Shown here: positions 1 to 7,193 of the stretch, in pieces
Position numbering within the stretch: the stretch's first letter is position 1
Layout: each line of letters opens with the position of its first letter
From: a virus
Length of the DNA: 64,000 nucleotides
Strand: one strand, 5' to 3'
IMG/VR virus record: IMGVR_UViG_3300023440_000002
Location: 44,382-108,381 of that record
The notes under the pieces: generated by a model
What the model saw: only the letters and a program-made list of their open reading frames with translations
Databases searched by the model: none
What the model was told of the DNA's origin: nothing
Program-made: the position numbers and the translations under genes

Positions 1-16
1 AAAGAGAGGTAACTGA

Positions 17-226
17 TTGATATGTTTGAACTGTAAATTAGGTTATATGACCAGGCATCATGAACAACCATTTGGTGTGAATGAGTGGGTTAAGTGTTCG
101 TTATGTTCATACTGTTGCAAAGGAAGTACGGATGATAGTTGTTATAAAAAAAAGCACCTTAGCCGAAATGAAGAAAAGAATCCAGAGATTAGAAACCCTC
201 CACTTGAAAGCAGTAGAAAGAGCTGA
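17..226 (+). CDS. small putative zinc-ribbon protein
   Basis: A 69-residue frame opens with TTG preceded at good distance by GAGAGG. It carries two Cys-x2-Cys pairs (CLNC near the start and CSLC about 25 residues later), a typical zinc-ribbon layout. The basic C-terminal third overlaps the next gene by 95 nt, which is unusual in this genome, so either this frame or the start chosen for the next gene may be wrong. Function unknown. Confidence 0.4.
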   Translation: MICLNCKLGYMTRHHEQPFGVNEWVKCSLCSYCCKGSTDDSCYKKKHLSRNEEKNPEIRNPPLESSRKS

Positions 227-368
227 AAAAGCAATTAAAGACCTCGAAAAAGCAACTAAAAAAAAGAAACCTGAGTGCTCACACACTTTTAACCCAAAAT
301 GGGAATCACACATTGGACCAGCCCCTTGCTTGAAGTGCGGCCATGTAGTGTACCAAACGGACATCTAA
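132..368 (+). CDS. small coiled-coil protein with Cys/His zinc site
   Basis: This 78-residue protein begins with a Lys/Glu-rich helical stretch (about residues 10-50) and ends with a cluster of Cys and His (CSH, then CLKCGH), suggesting a small zinc knuckle. The ATG at 132 follows AAAGGAAG at proper spacing; an in-frame upstream ATG at 81 lacks one. Its TAA overlaps the next ATG (TAATG), implying translational coupling. No family recognised. Confidence 0.55.
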   Translation: MIVVIKKSTLAEMKKRIQRLETLHLKAVERAEKAIKDLEKATKKKKPECSHTFNPKWESHIGPAPCLKCGHVVYQTDI

Positions 369-790
369 TGACTTTACTAGTAGACCTACAAAACTTAACG
401 ATTGGCACACAGACGAAGCAGATCGACGCTAATGATTCATACATGGAACATGCCGGACCGGTAGACTTCCGTTCGTTCATGGAATCAAAAGCAAGAAAAG
501 GCGAAACTTCCGCCATGTTCCACTTAGAAAAGGAAGGTAATGCCAGAATAAGAAAGGCAGGTTACCAGTCTCTCAGTGGTCAAATAGGCACCTTAAGACC
601 AGAACCTGGTCGAGGACTGATAAGTCGTAATGGGGTAGGGTGGCTTTATATGAACCTGTCCACTTTAAATGAAACACAATTCAAAGCAGAGGTGCAAGAT
701 TTTATAGATTATCTAGAATCAGAGGGTATCGTAATAACATCAGAGATAGTAGGTACTTCCATGGCGGACATTGGGGTTTCTTGGGCTTAG
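368..790 (+). CDS. conserved-looking phage protein, unknown function
   Basis: This is a soluble 140-residue protein with no transmembrane segment or signal peptide. The start is the ATG overlapping the preceding stop; the frame extends upstream but without a better start. A Gly/Arg-rich middle (PGRGLISRNGVGW) lies between two mixed helix/strand regions. It ends just before the array-1 promoter. I do not recognise a family. Confidence 0.55.
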   Translation: MTLLVDLQNLTIGTQTKQIDANDSYMEHAGPVDFRSFMESKARKGETSAMFHLEKEGNARIRKAGYQSLSGQIGTLRPEPGRGLISRNGVGWLYMNLSTLNETQFKAEVQDFIDYLESEGIVITSEIVGTSMADIGVSWA

Positions 791-805
791 CTCGCAAAAC
801 TTAAC

Positions 806-832
806 TAAAGTTTTTCAGCAAAGATCCGATAG
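806..832 (+). promoter_or_regulatory. sigma-28-like promoter upstream of array 1
   Basis: TAAAGTTT (806-813), 11 bp, then TCCGATAG (825-832). This matches the known FliA/sigma-28 consensus TAAAGTTT-N11-GCCGATAA at nearly all positions and lies about 45 bp before the first array-1 start codon. The same motif recurs upstream of several - strand operons. The sequence after it (GGGTGTATGTAAA) resembles the segment that follows the motif inside cassettes M27 and M29. Confidence 0.65.
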
Positions 833-835
833 GGT

Positions 836-889
836 GTATGTAAATGGCAAGTAGCTAACCCAATAAGGGAAAACCTAGATGGAAACTAA
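836..889 (+). pseudogene. headless cassette tail before P1
   Basis: In the frame ending at the TAA at 887-889 the sequence reads WQVANPIRENLDGN, the standard C-terminal end of an array cassette, but there is no start codon and a stop lies just upstream. The promoter motif occupies the place where the cassette head would be. What remains supplies the ribosome-binding site (AAGGGA) and overlap for P1. Confidence 0.5.
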
Positions 890-1040
890 ATCTATTGCAA
901 GTAAGGTTCACAGGAAGGTTCACGAGCAGATTCGCTGGCAGGTTTTCGGGCAGATTAACTGGGAGATTAGCAACCAGGTTGCCGATCAAATAATCAATCC
1001 AATAATCAATCCAATAAGGGATGATCTAAATGGAAACTAA
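879..1040 (+). CDS. array-1 cassette P1
   Basis: This 53-residue cassette has head METKSIASKV. Its tail contains a doubled IINPI element that recurs in P3, P7 and P11. Shine-Dalgarno AAGGGA precedes the start. The stop overlaps the P2 start by 11 nt. Confidence 0.65.
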   Translation: METKSIASKVHRKVHEQIRWQVFGQINWEISNQVADQIINPIINPIRDDLNGN

Positions 1041-1221
1041 AGATATTACAAAAGATGTTCGCCAGCAGGTTTACGAGCAGGTTCGCCAGGAGGTTTACGA
1101 GCAGGTTAACCGGCAGGTTCGCTGGAAGGTTGACGAGCAGATTCACTGGCAAATTCGAGATCAGGTTTACCGGCAGGTTCGCTGGCAGATTAACTGGCAG
1201 ATTAGCGATCAGGTTAACTGA
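1030..1221 (+). CDS. array-1 cassette P2 with premature UGA
   Basis: This 63-residue frame stops at TGA (1219-1221) exactly where the repeat pattern predicts Trp (TGG). Beyond it the same frame continues through a normal tail (QITEPIKDNLDES) to TAA at 1261-1263, which overlaps the P3 start by 11 nt. A single G-to-A change or programmed read-through would explain this. Confidence 0.6.
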   Translation: METKDITKDVRQQVYEQVRQEVYEQVNRQVRWKVDEQIHWQIRDQVYRQVRWQINWQISDQVN

Positions 1222-1252
1222 CAAATAACTGAACCAATAAAGGATAACCTAG

Positions 1253-1378
1253 ATGAAAGCTAAAGATATCACAAAAGAGGTTTACCGGCAGGTTCGCTGG
1301 CCGATTCTCGAGCAGGTTGCCGATCAAATAATCAATCCAATAATCAATCCAATAAGGGAAAACCTAAATGGAAGCTAA
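1253..1378 (+). CDS. array-1 cassette P3 (short)
   Basis: Only 41 residues, with head MKAKDITKEV and few repeat units. The tail includes the doubled IINPI element. It overlaps both neighbours by 11 nt. Length (126 nt) equals 6 modulo 12. Confidence 0.6.
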   Translation: MKAKDITKEVYRQVRWPILEQVADQIINPIINPIRENLNGS

Positions 1379-1538
1379 AGTTATTACAAATATAACCGAT
1401 AAGATTTACAGTCAGGTTCTCAACCAGGTTAGCGACCGGATTCACGAGCAGCTTTACTGGGAGATTTACGGGCAGGTCCACGACCAGGTTCTCGGGCAAA
1501 TATCTGACCCAATAGAGGAAAACCTAGATGGAAGCTAA
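1368..1538 (+). CDS. array-1 cassette P4, head contains promoter motif
   Basis: This 56-residue cassette (MEAKVITNITDKIYSQV...) has codons 4-12 reading as the sigma-28-like motif at 1376-1402. The body follows the Gln-Val/Ile-x-x pattern with one Gln-Leu unit; the tail is DPIEENLDGS. Confidence 0.65.
   Translation: MEAKVITNITDKIYSQVLNQVSDRIHEQLYWEIYGQVHDQVLGQISDPIEENLDGS
1376..1402 (+). promoter_or_regulatory. promoter-like motif inside the P4 coding head
   Basis: TAAAGTTA, 11 bp, ACCGATAA lie within codons 3-12 of P4. Spacing is identical to the free-standing copies. It would restart transcription inside the array, giving an RNA that covers P5 onward. Confidence 0.45.
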
Positions 1539-1713
1539 AGTTATTACTAATAATATTTACGACCAGGTTCGCCAGAAGATTAAACAGCAGATTTTCGAGC
1601 AAGTTTATTGGCAAGTTAGCTTGCAGGTTCGCTGGTATATTAGCGATCAGATTAACCAGCAGGTTCGCGAGCAAATAGCCACCCCAATAAGGGAAAATCT
1701 AAGTGGAAACTGA
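1528..1713 (+). CDS. array-1 cassette P5
   Basis: This 61-residue cassette has head MEAKVITNNIYDQV and a tail ending TPIRENLSGN. Its last codons carry AAGGGA for P6, whose start is GTG because the overlap reads AGTGGAAACTGA. Confidence 0.65.
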   Translation: MEAKVITNNIYDQVRQKIKQQIFEQVYWQVSLQVRWYISDQINQQVREQIATPIRENLSGN

Positions 1714-1816
1714 AGATATTACAAAAGAGGTTCGCCGGCATATTGTCAAGCAGATTAACTTGCAGGTTCGCGATCAAGTAACTAATCCAATATGGACTGA
1801 TCTAAATGGAAACTAA
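1703..1816 (+). CDS. array-1 cassette P6 (shortest complete, GTG start)
   Basis: A 37-residue cassette starting with GTG. It contains the block HIVKQINLQV also found in - strand cassettes M17, M28 and M35, so the two arrays share ancestry. The tail is NPIWTDLNGN, with Trp replacing Lys/Arg, which weakens the Shine-Dalgarno for P7. Confidence 0.6.
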   Translation: METEDITKEVRRHIVKQINLQVRDQVTNPIWTDLNGN

Positions 1817-2012
1817 AGACGTTACAAATACAGCCGATCAGTCCCGCCGGCAGGTTCGCTGGAAGGTTGCCGATCAGGTTTTCGACCAGGTTAATGATCA
1901 GGTTAATGATCAGGTTTACTGGCAGATTAACTGGGAGATTAGCAACCAGGTTGCCGATCAAATAATCAATCCAATAATCAATCCAATAAGGGATGATCTA
2001 AATGGAAACTAA
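1806..2012 (+). CDS. array-1 cassette P7
   Basis: This 68-residue cassette is nearly identical to P11 at head (NTADQSRRQVRWKVADQ) and tail (NWEISNQVADQIINPI). The two differ mainly by one shifted repeat unit in the middle, indicating recent duplication with exchange. The head has a degenerate promoter motif (GCCGATCA). Confidence 0.65.
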   Translation: METKDVTNTADQSRRQVRWKVADQVFDQVNDQVNDQVYWQINWEISNQVADQIINPIINPIRDDLNGN

Positions 2013-2187
2013 AGATATTACTAATGAGGTTCGCCAGCAGGTTTACTGGGAGATTCACAGTCAGGTTAACTGGCATGTTCGCAACCAGGTTCGCAACCAG
2101 GTTCGCCGGAAGGTTTTCTCGCAGATTTACGAGCAGGTTTTCGGGCAAATAACTAACCCAATAAAGGAAGATCTAGATGGAAACTGA
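2002..2187 (+). CDS. array-1 cassette P8
   Basis: This 61-residue cassette starts METKDITNEVRQQV, has regular repeat units and a tail NPIKEDLDGN. It ends in TGA within the 11-nt overlap with P9. Confidence 0.65.
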   Translation: METKDITNEVRQQVYWEIHSQVNWHVRNQVRNQVRRKVFSQIYEQVFGQITNPIKEDLDGN

Positions 2188-2347
2188 AGATGTTACAGAT
2201 AAGATTTACTATCGAATTACCGGACAGGTCCGCAATCAGGTTGAGTGGCAGGTTCGCAGGCAGGTTCGTGACCAGATTATTGACCAGATTTACGACCAGA
2301 TTGACGAACAAATAGTTATCCCAATAAAGGAAAATCTAAATGACTGA
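2177..2347 (+). CDS. array-1 cassette P9
   Basis: This 56-residue cassette (METEDVTDKIYYRI...) is Asp-rich in its second half (DQIIDQIYDQIDEQ). The tail ends NLND, and the overlap with P10 is 8 nt because P10 starts ATGACTGAAG. Confidence 0.6.
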   Translation: METEDVTDKIYYRITGQVRNQVEWQVRRQVRDQIIDQIYDQIDEQIVIPIKENLND

Positions 2348-2552
2348 AGCTAAAGTTATTAAAAATAAGATTTACCGGCAGATTCGCGGCCAGATTTGCC
2401 GGCAGATTAACCGGCAGATTCGCTGGCAGACTCGCAGTCAGATTTGCCGGCAGATTAACTGGGATATTCGCGATCAGGTTCGCATTCAGATTTACGATCA
2501 GGCTAATGATCAAATATTTAATCCAATAAGGGATGATCTAAATGGAAACTAA
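2340..2552 (+). CDS. array-1 cassette P10
   Basis: This 70-residue cassette starts MTEAKVIKNKIYRQ. The body is rich in Arg, Cys and Gln-Ile units. The tail is NPIRDDLNGN with an 11-nt overlap to P11. Confidence 0.65.
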   Translation: MTEAKVIKNKIYRQIRGQICRQINRQIRWQTRSQICRQINWDIRDQVRIQIYDQANDQIFNPIRDDLNGN

Positions 2553-2748
2553 AGATATTACAAATACAGCCGATCAGTCCCGCCGGCAGGTTCGCTGGAA
2601 GGTTGCCGATCAGATTTTCGACCAGGTTAATGATCAGGTTTACTGGCAGGTTTTCGGGCAGATTAACTGGGAGATTAGCAACCAGGTTGCCGATCAAATA
2701 ATCAATCCAATAATCAATCCAATAAGGGATGACCTAAATGGAAACTAA
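2542..2748 (+). CDS. array-1 cassette P11
   Basis: This 68-residue near-duplicate of P7 has an internal VFGQ unit that P7 lacks and P1 has. That makes it a mosaic of P7-like and P1-like segments. Confidence 0.65.
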   Translation: METKDITNTADQSRRQVRWKVADQIFDQVNDQVYWQVFGQINWEISNQVADQIINPIINPIRDDLNGN

Positions 2749-2911
2749 AGATATTGCAAAAGAGATTCACGAGCAGGTTTACGAGCAGGTTTGCGACCAG
2801 GTTAGCGAGCAGGTTCGCCGGCAGGTTCGCCGGCAGGTTTACTGTCAGATTGGCGACCAGACTTACTGGCAAGTAACTAACCCAATAAGGGATGACCTAA
2901 ATGGAAACTGA
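2738..2911 (+). CDS. array-1 cassette P12
   Basis: This 57-residue cassette starts METKDIAKEIHEQV and shares its head with P13. The body repeats EQV/RRQV units. The stop is TGA inside the 11-nt overlap. Confidence 0.65.
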   Translation: METKDIAKEIHEQVYEQVCDQVSEQVRRQVRRQVYCQIGDQTYWQVTNPIRDDLNGN

Positions 2912-3080
2912 AGATATTGCAAAAGAGATTCACGAGCAGGTTGGCGAGCAGATTCGCCGGCAACTTTACGAGCAGGTTAACCGGCAGGTTCGCTGGAAGG
3001 TTGACGAGCAGATTTACTGGAAGGTTCGCTGGCAGATTCTCAACCAGGTTTCCGAGCAAATTACCAATCAGATTATCTGA
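2901..3080 (+). CDS. array-1 cassette P13 (last) with premature UGA
   Basis: This 59-residue frame stops at TGA (3078-3080) where the repeat pattern predicts Trp. The frame continues QIQNPIRDNP to TAA at 3111-3113. This final tail no longer overlaps another cassette; the next gene has its own GAAAGGAAC ribosome-binding site. Confidence 0.6.
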   Translation: METEDIAKEIHEQVGEQIRRQLYEQVNRQVRWKVDEQIYWKVRWQILNQVSEQITNQII

Positions 3081-3135
3081 CAGATTCAAAACCCAATAAG
3101 GGATAACCCCTAAATAAACTAAGAAAGGAACTATT

Positions 3136-3357
3136 ATGGCAAAGCAAGAATCAACACCGTGGGATGACCTAGAAGGAAGATTGGTCAACTACAAAAAACT
3201 ACACCAGAAGAAAGCCACCGGACCACTCAAGGAAGAACTGGCTAAGGCAAAAACCCTAACTCAAGCTAGAAAGGTACTCTTCGGAGAAAAGAAGAAAAGA
3301 ATCAATTGCTCTAATTGCTCACACAAAGTTTGTGTTTGCGGGAAAACTTCCCGTTGA
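3136..3357 (+). CDS. small basic protein with C-terminal zinc site
   Basis: This 73-residue, Lys-rich, mainly helical protein ends with CSNCSHKVCVCG, which could bind zinc. GAAAGGAAC lies 6-7 nt before the ATG. It is the first normal gene after array 1 and probably cotranscribed with it. Function unknown. Confidence 0.6.
   Translation: MAKQESTPWDDLEGRLVNYKKLHQKKATGPLKEELAKAKTLTQARKVLFGEKKKRINCSNCSHKVCVCGKTSR
3321..3353 (+). terminator. two short hairpins at the end of the preceding gene
   Basis: ACACAAA-G-TTTGTGT (3321-3335) is followed by CGGGAA-AAC-TTCCCG (3339-3353) and then TTGATTTT. The second, GC-rich stem with a partly T-rich tail could terminate array-1 transcripts, but the first has an impossibly tight loop and the T-run is interrupted, so this is weak. 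Confidence 0.3.
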
Positions 3358-3365
3358 TTTTCGCA

Positions 3366-3539
3366 GTGAAGGTCAAAATAGAATCATTTGACTCGAGGTT
3401 TACTGAAATAACCCAAGACCTTTATTTCAGTAAACCTCCTAGTGAACAAGAAATAACCAAAGAGGCTTCTATTGACCCGCAAGTAAAGTGGTCATACATC
3501 GTAAAAAGAGTAATCATAATCAACAATGAAGGTATTTAA
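3366..3539 (+). CDS. doubtful small ORF containing a perfect hairpin
   Basis: An open frame of about 57 residues can start at GTG 3366 (or TTG further upstream) but shows no convincing ribosome-binding site. Its middle is occupied by a perfect 17-bp inverted repeat. It may not be translated. Confidence 0.3.
   Translation: MKVKIESFDSRFTEITQDLYFSKPPSEQEITKEASIDPQVKWSYIVKRVIIINNEGI
3395..3438. repeat. perfect 17-bp inverted repeat, 10-nt loop
   Basis: The left arm 3395-3411 (GAGGTTTACTGAAATAA) is exactly complementary to the right arm 3422-3438, around the loop CCCAAGACCT. No T-run follows, so it is not a classical terminator. It could be an RNA processing or stability element, or a DNA cruciform site. 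Confidence 0.8.
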
Positions 3540-3780
3540 CTTAATATTATGGCTTAAGGGATTGTTCTCTAAAAAGGGTATATCACACACTATTATGAAA
3601 CCCCAAGGATTTAACGCCCTTAAGCCTAGCACCCCATCTAATTGCATTTATTGCGAAAACCAATGGGAAGAATTCGACCAGCATTCTTATGAAAGATGCA
3701 GTAAATGCTTCGATCTAACCAACCTCCACCCAAGCAAAGTAACTTTAAAGAACAATAAAATCACCATTAACTTCGAGTAA
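3526..3780 (+). CDS. small putative zinc-ribbon protein
   Basis: An 84-residue protein with a hydrophobic/basic N-terminus followed by CIYC and CSKC pairs about 19 residues apart, consistent with a zinc ribbon. The ATG at 3526 overlaps the preceding doubtful frame; an internal ATG at 3595 is an alternative start. It ends five nt before the baseplate-like gene. Confidence 0.5.
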   Translation: MKVFNLILWLKGLFSKKGISHTIMKPQGFNALKPSTPSNCIYCENQWEEFDQHSYERCSKCFDLTNLHPSKVTLKNNKITINFE

Positions 3781-3784
3781 ACCC

Positions 3785-6010
3785 ATGACTAAATACGAAC
3801 AATTCAGACAATACATCGCCCAATTCCTCCAAGGCCCTAACGTAGAAGCGATACTTAATAGTTTAGCAGACGATTCAACTAAACTAGAAAACCTATCGAG
3901 ATCCGTAACAGACCAGCTAACCATATCGACAGCCTCAAGTGTTTACTTAGATAAAAGACTAGCTGACAAAGGAATAACTCGCCCACCAGAACTAGGCATG
4001 TCTGACATATCATTCCGTAAGATGGGAATACAAATAACTGCGGCTAAGCAACTAACTGGATTAATCCATACGATACTGGGCACTTTCTATGGTGAAGAAG
4101 CAGTAAGGGCTAACCTGAAGAATACTAAGACAGGACCTTACAACCTAGAAGAAGGAATGGAACTAGAGTTCGAACTAGAGGATGGTATTACTAGGGTGGT
4201 ATCATTCAAAAACACAGACTTCATAAACATCAACCAAGCTACGGCATCAGAGGTAGCATCAGTAATAACACGATTCATAAGAACACAGAACTTAGGAGCT
4301 TTTGCTAGTACAGTAAAGGACTTAAACACAGGCTTAGAGTTCATAAAGTTGTTCGGTGGAGCTGCGGGGCCATACTCAACAGTGACAGTCACAGGAGGCG
4401 AAGCTAATACAATCCTGCAATTTCCTAATATTAGAGGAACCGAGCTGTTAGTTAATGATACAGCATGGGAGATTACCCGTACCGTAGGCAGCACATTACG
4501 GTTCAGATGGGCAGGCAATTCCAAACCGGCATTAGACTTGATATTTCCAACCGACCGCGTAATGATTTACGGGCAAAGTTTTGAGTCTATTGGACTGGCC
4601 GGAACTTTTATTGTCTCAAACGTACGACCTCCACTGATCGGCCCAGACCTAGACGCAGGGTGGTTCGAGATAGAAGTCCCTGCTTTCAGTGGCTTACGTT
4701 CTACTCAGCCTGGCACAACACCCCCAACTAACGTACCACCCGACACTATCTATTCTTATACCATAGTTCAAGCCAACTGGGAAGAGCTAATGTTCATGAA
4801 GCCAGTCAAAGCTTTACCTAACCGCCAGGTGCGTTACGCCTTAGGTTGGGAGCCTAGAGGTGATTTGCTGCGAATTTATATGCCGGCAACAACTGGTATT
4901 GTCTCTAGGGGGATTGAAGGTGCAGCACACTTACATTCGCTTTACGAGGACGGTAATCTGGATGGGGCTTTCGGCTCTGTTACGGATCTTGACTCCGCAG
5001 TGGAAGTTATCTCAGATCGCATTATACGATACCGCCAACTAGGTTACGATAATCACGCTACGGGAGGAGTATTGTCTTGGGGTGGTAATGACTACGAAAT
5101 CGATTATGTCCGGCGTGAGCAATTCACCTCTACCGTATTTTTGAATGAGCCCCACGGATTGCCGGTAGTGCAAGATTCTTTCGGGCGCGACGTTTCTTTG
5201 GAAGTGGTATCTGTTGTGGTGGATATTATGCAGACAGACGATTTAGAATTCAAATCCCCCTATATGGTTGACCTAGGTAAGAACTACACCGTCAGGTCTG
5301 AGTTTGTTACTTCTCGCGCTAAGGTGTTTGCGGGTTCCACCCTGTCCACTTTGGATGTGGATGGTATTTTACCTAATGAGCCAGGGGTATTATTGTTCGA
5401 CTTAAACACCGACAAAGAAGAAGGCCCTATTCGTTATGTTGGGGTTCAGGCTCAAAACGCCCCTAACGTGGTGAATATAGTGACTATTTCCCAAAACGGG
5501 CTGAATGTTACCATTACCACAGATGCTCCTCACGGCGCTACTAGTGGCAGCAACATAGTAATATCAGGTACAACTTTCTTTGATGGGGTGTATCCCGTAG
5601 TGGGCGTACCTAACCCGACTACCATCCAAGCGATTTCCACTGTCGTCCAGGTGGAGAATGAGGTTGGGGTAGGTAGCTTGTCTGTTGTGGTGGATAATGT
5701 TCGGTCTACGTTGCTGCTCGACCCTAGCAATGAATTCAAGTTTGATCATGAAATAGGAGCTGACTTAACTTTGATGTCTTCTAGGAATGCCTACCAGCCT
5801 GCCTTAGATGGCTCAGATTACCCGTTCTACGTTACTGGGGTAGCTGAGGGTAGAGTTTTCGCTGCGGACGTCATAGAGGCTATTACGGCGTTAGGGATTA
5901 ATATCGAAATATTGATCGTCTACCCAAGCGATAAAGGCCTAGGCAACGAAGGAGGTTCAGATGGTAATGAAACCCCTGTGTCAGATAAAGTTACGGTTTG
6001 GGGTGTTTAA
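3785..6010 (+). CDS. baseplate/tail structural protein (baseplate-J-like N-terminus)
   Basis: A 741-residue virion-type protein. The segment around residues 50-85 (YLDKRLADKGITRP followed by FRKMG) resembles the N-terminal region of baseplate J proteins. Around residues 560-620 is a beta module with the pattern TTDAPHGATSGSNIVISG, of the type annotated as E1-FCCH-like in phage tail proteins and also present in the 1717-residue protein at 29.7 kb. Codon use becomes richer in G/C toward the 3' half. The end overlaps the last cassette of array 2 by 20 nt, tail to tail. It lies far from the main tail block, between two inverted arrays. The structural role is inferred. Confidence 0.5.
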   Translation: MTKYEQFRQYIAQFLQGPNVEAILNSLADDSTKLENLSRSVTDQLTISTASSVYLDKRLADKGITRPPELGMSDISFRKMGIQITAAKQLTGLIHTILGTFYGEEAVRANLKNTKTGPYNLEEGMELEFELEDGITRVVSFKNTDFININQATASEVASVITRFIRTQNLGAFASTVKDLNTGLEFIKLFGGAAGPYSTVTVTGGEANTILQFPNIRGTELLVNDTAWEITRTVGSTLRFRWAGNSKPALDLIFPTDRVMIYGQSFESIGLAGTFIVSNVRPPLIGPDLDAGWFEIEVPAFSGLRSTQPGTTPPTNVPPDTIYSYTIVQANWEELMFMKPVKALPNRQVRYALGWEPRGDLLRIYMPATTGIVSRGIEGAAHLHSLYEDGNLDGAFGSVTDLDSAVEVISDRIIRYRQLGYDNHATGGVLSWGGNDYEIDYVRREQFTSTVFLNEPHGLPVVQDSFGRDVSLEVVSVVVDIMQTDDLEFKSPYMVDLGKNYTVRSEFVTSRAKVFAGSTLSTLDVDGILPNEPGVLLFDLNTDKEEGPIRYVGVQAQNAPNVVNIVTISQNGLNVTITTDAPHGATSGSNIVISGTTFFDGVYPVVGVPNPTTIQAISTVVQVENEVGVGSLSVVVDNVRSTLLLDPSNEFKFDHEIGADLTLMSSRNAYQPALDGSDYPFYVTGVAEGRVFAADVIEAITALGINIEILIVYPSDKGLGNEGGSDGNETPVSDKVTVWGV

Positions 6011-6170
6011 GATCTCCCCTTATCAGGTTAGCTACTTGCCAGCTAACCTGCCAGTGAACCCGGTTGCTAGTCTGACGTTGAATATGCCAGTAAACCTGTC
6101 CGCTAACCTGCTCGTAAACCTGCCGGTAAATCTGCTCGCGAATCTTATTAGCAATATCATTAGTTTTCAT
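5991..6170 (-). CDS. array-2 cassette M42 (last)
   Basis: This 59-residue cassette starts MKTNDIANKIREQI; an in-frame ATG at 6179 is less likely. The tail is altered (ANLIRGDLKHPKP) because no further cassette follows. Its 3' end overlaps the convergent baseplate-like gene. Confidence 0.6.
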   Translation of the reverse strand: MKTNDIANKIREQIYRQVYEQVSGQVYWHIQRQTSNRVHWQVSWQVANLIRGDLKHPKP

Positions 6171-6357
6171 CGATATCATCCTTTATTTGGTTAGCTACTT
6201 GCCAGCTAATCTGCTCGAGAATCGGCCAGCGAACCTGCCTTCTAATCTTATTGCTAACCTGCCAGCGGACCTGCCAGTGAACCTGCCAGATAACCTGCCA
6301 GTAAATCTGCTCGCGAACCTGCTGGCGAATCTCTTTTGCAATATCATTAGTTTCCAC
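6160..6357 (-). CDS. array-2 cassette M41 (GTG start)
   Basis: This 65-residue cassette starts with GTG in the overlap AAGTGGAAACTAA. The head (ETNDIAKEIRQQV) is nearly the same as M39. Confidence 0.6.
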   Translation of the reverse strand: METNDIAKEIRQQVREQIYWQVIWQVHWQVRWQVSNKIRRQVRWPILEQISWQVANQIKDDIDEN

Positions 6358-6520
6358 TTAGGTCGCTCCATATTGGATCAGTTATTTGCAGGCGAACCTG
6401 CTCGCAAGCCTGCCGGTGAACCTGCCATCCAACCTGCCAGCTAACCTGCTCGATAACCTGCTCGAGAATCTGCTCGTAAATCTGCTCGCGAATCTTACTT
6501 GTAATATCATTAGTTTCCAT
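6347..6520 (-). CDS. array-2 cassette M40
   Basis: A 57-residue cassette, METNDITSKIREQI..., with EQIYEQILEQVIEQV units and tail DPIWSDLSGN. It overlaps both neighbours by 11 nt. Confidence 0.6.
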   Translation of the reverse strand: METNDITSKIREQIYEQILEQVIEQVSWQVGWQVHRQACEQVRLQITDPIWSDLSGN

Positions 6521-6707
6521 TCAGATTATCCCTTATTGGGTTGGCTATTTGCTGGCCAACTTGGTCGATAATCCGGTCGCTAACCTGCCGGTAAACCTGC
6601 TCGATAACCTTCCAGTAAACCTGGTCGTCAATCTGCTCGAGAATATGCCAGCAAACCTGATCGTAAACCTCCTGGCGAATCTCTTTTGCAATATCATTAG
6701 TTTCCAC
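6510..6707 (-). CDS. array-2 cassette M39 (GTG start)
   Basis: This 65-residue cassette has a GTG start within the 11-nt overlap. The body is rich in DQV/DQI units; the tail is NPIRDNLNGN. Confidence 0.6.
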   Translation of the reverse strand: METNDIAKEIRQEVYDQVCWHILEQIDDQVYWKVIEQVYRQVSDRIIDQVGQQIANPIRDNLNGN

Positions 6708-6891
6708 TTAGGTCGCTCCATATTGGGTTGGCTATTTGCTCTTGAACCTGCCAGTAAACCTGGTCGTTAACCTTCCAGTAAACCTGTCCGCTAACCTGCT
6801 CGTAAACCTGTCGGTAAATCTGCTCGCGAACCTGATCGATAACCTGCCCTCGAACCTGCTGGCGAATCTCTTTTGCAATATCTTCAGTCAT
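6697..6891 (-). CDS. array-2 cassette M38
   Basis: A 64-residue cassette, MTEDIAKEIRQQV.... An in-frame ATG at 6900 would add three residues. The tail is NPIWSDLSGN. Confidence 0.6.
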   Translation of the reverse strand: MTEDIAKEIRQQVRGQVIDQVREQIYRQVYEQVSGQVYWKVNDQVYWQVQEQIANPIWSDLSGN

Positions 6892-7018
6892 ATAGATCAT
6901 CCTTGATTGGATTAGCTACTTGCAGGCGAACCTGCTCGTAAACCCGCCAGTTAATCTGGTCGTCAATATGGCCGTAAATCTTCCAGCGAATTTCTTTTGT
7001 AATACCTTTAGCTTTCAT
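6884..7018 (-). CDS. array-2 cassette M37 (short)
   Basis: A 44-residue cassette, MKAKGITKEIRWKI..., with tail NPIKDDLYD. The overlap to M38 is 8 nt (ATGACTGA type). Confidence 0.55.
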   Translation of the reverse strand: MKAKGITKEIRWKIYGHIDDQINWRVYEQVRLQVANPIKDDLYD

Positions 7019-7193
7019 TAAGGTTATCCTTTATTGGGTTAGCTATTTGATCGAAAACCTGGTCGATAACCTGCCCGCTAACCTGGTCGTCAATCTGCTC
7101 GAGAATATGCCAATAAGCCTGGTCGTTAACCTGCCCCAGAACCTGCTGGCGAACCTGCCAACGAACCTCATTAGTAATAACTTTAGCTTTCAT
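7008..7193 (-). CDS. array-2 cassette M36
   Basis: A 61-residue cassette, MKAKVITNEVRWQV.... Its block YWHILEQIDDQV is shared with M39. Confidence 0.6.
   Translation of the reverse strand: MKAKVITNEVRWQVRQQVLGQVNDQAYWHILEQIDDQVSGQVIDQVFDQIANPIKDNLNES

Larger units (their letters stand above)
836..3113 (+). repeat. array 1: 13 overlapping tetrapeptide-repeat mini-genes
   Basis: Tandem cassettes P1-P13 are all on the + strand. Each starts with a head like METKDIT, runs through repeated 12-bp units (CAGGTTCGCTGG and variants, read Gln-Val-Arg-Trp), and ends with a tail like NPIRDDLNGN. The tail codons contain AAGGGA/AAGGAA 7-9 nt before the next ATG, and the next ATGGAAACTAA overlaps the upstream stop by 11 nt. 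Cassette bodies are mosaics of shared blocks. The chosen strand is supported by start/stop overlaps, Shine-Dalgarno sites and the upstream promoter; the opposite strand is also open but lacks these. Function unknown. Confidence 0.85.
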
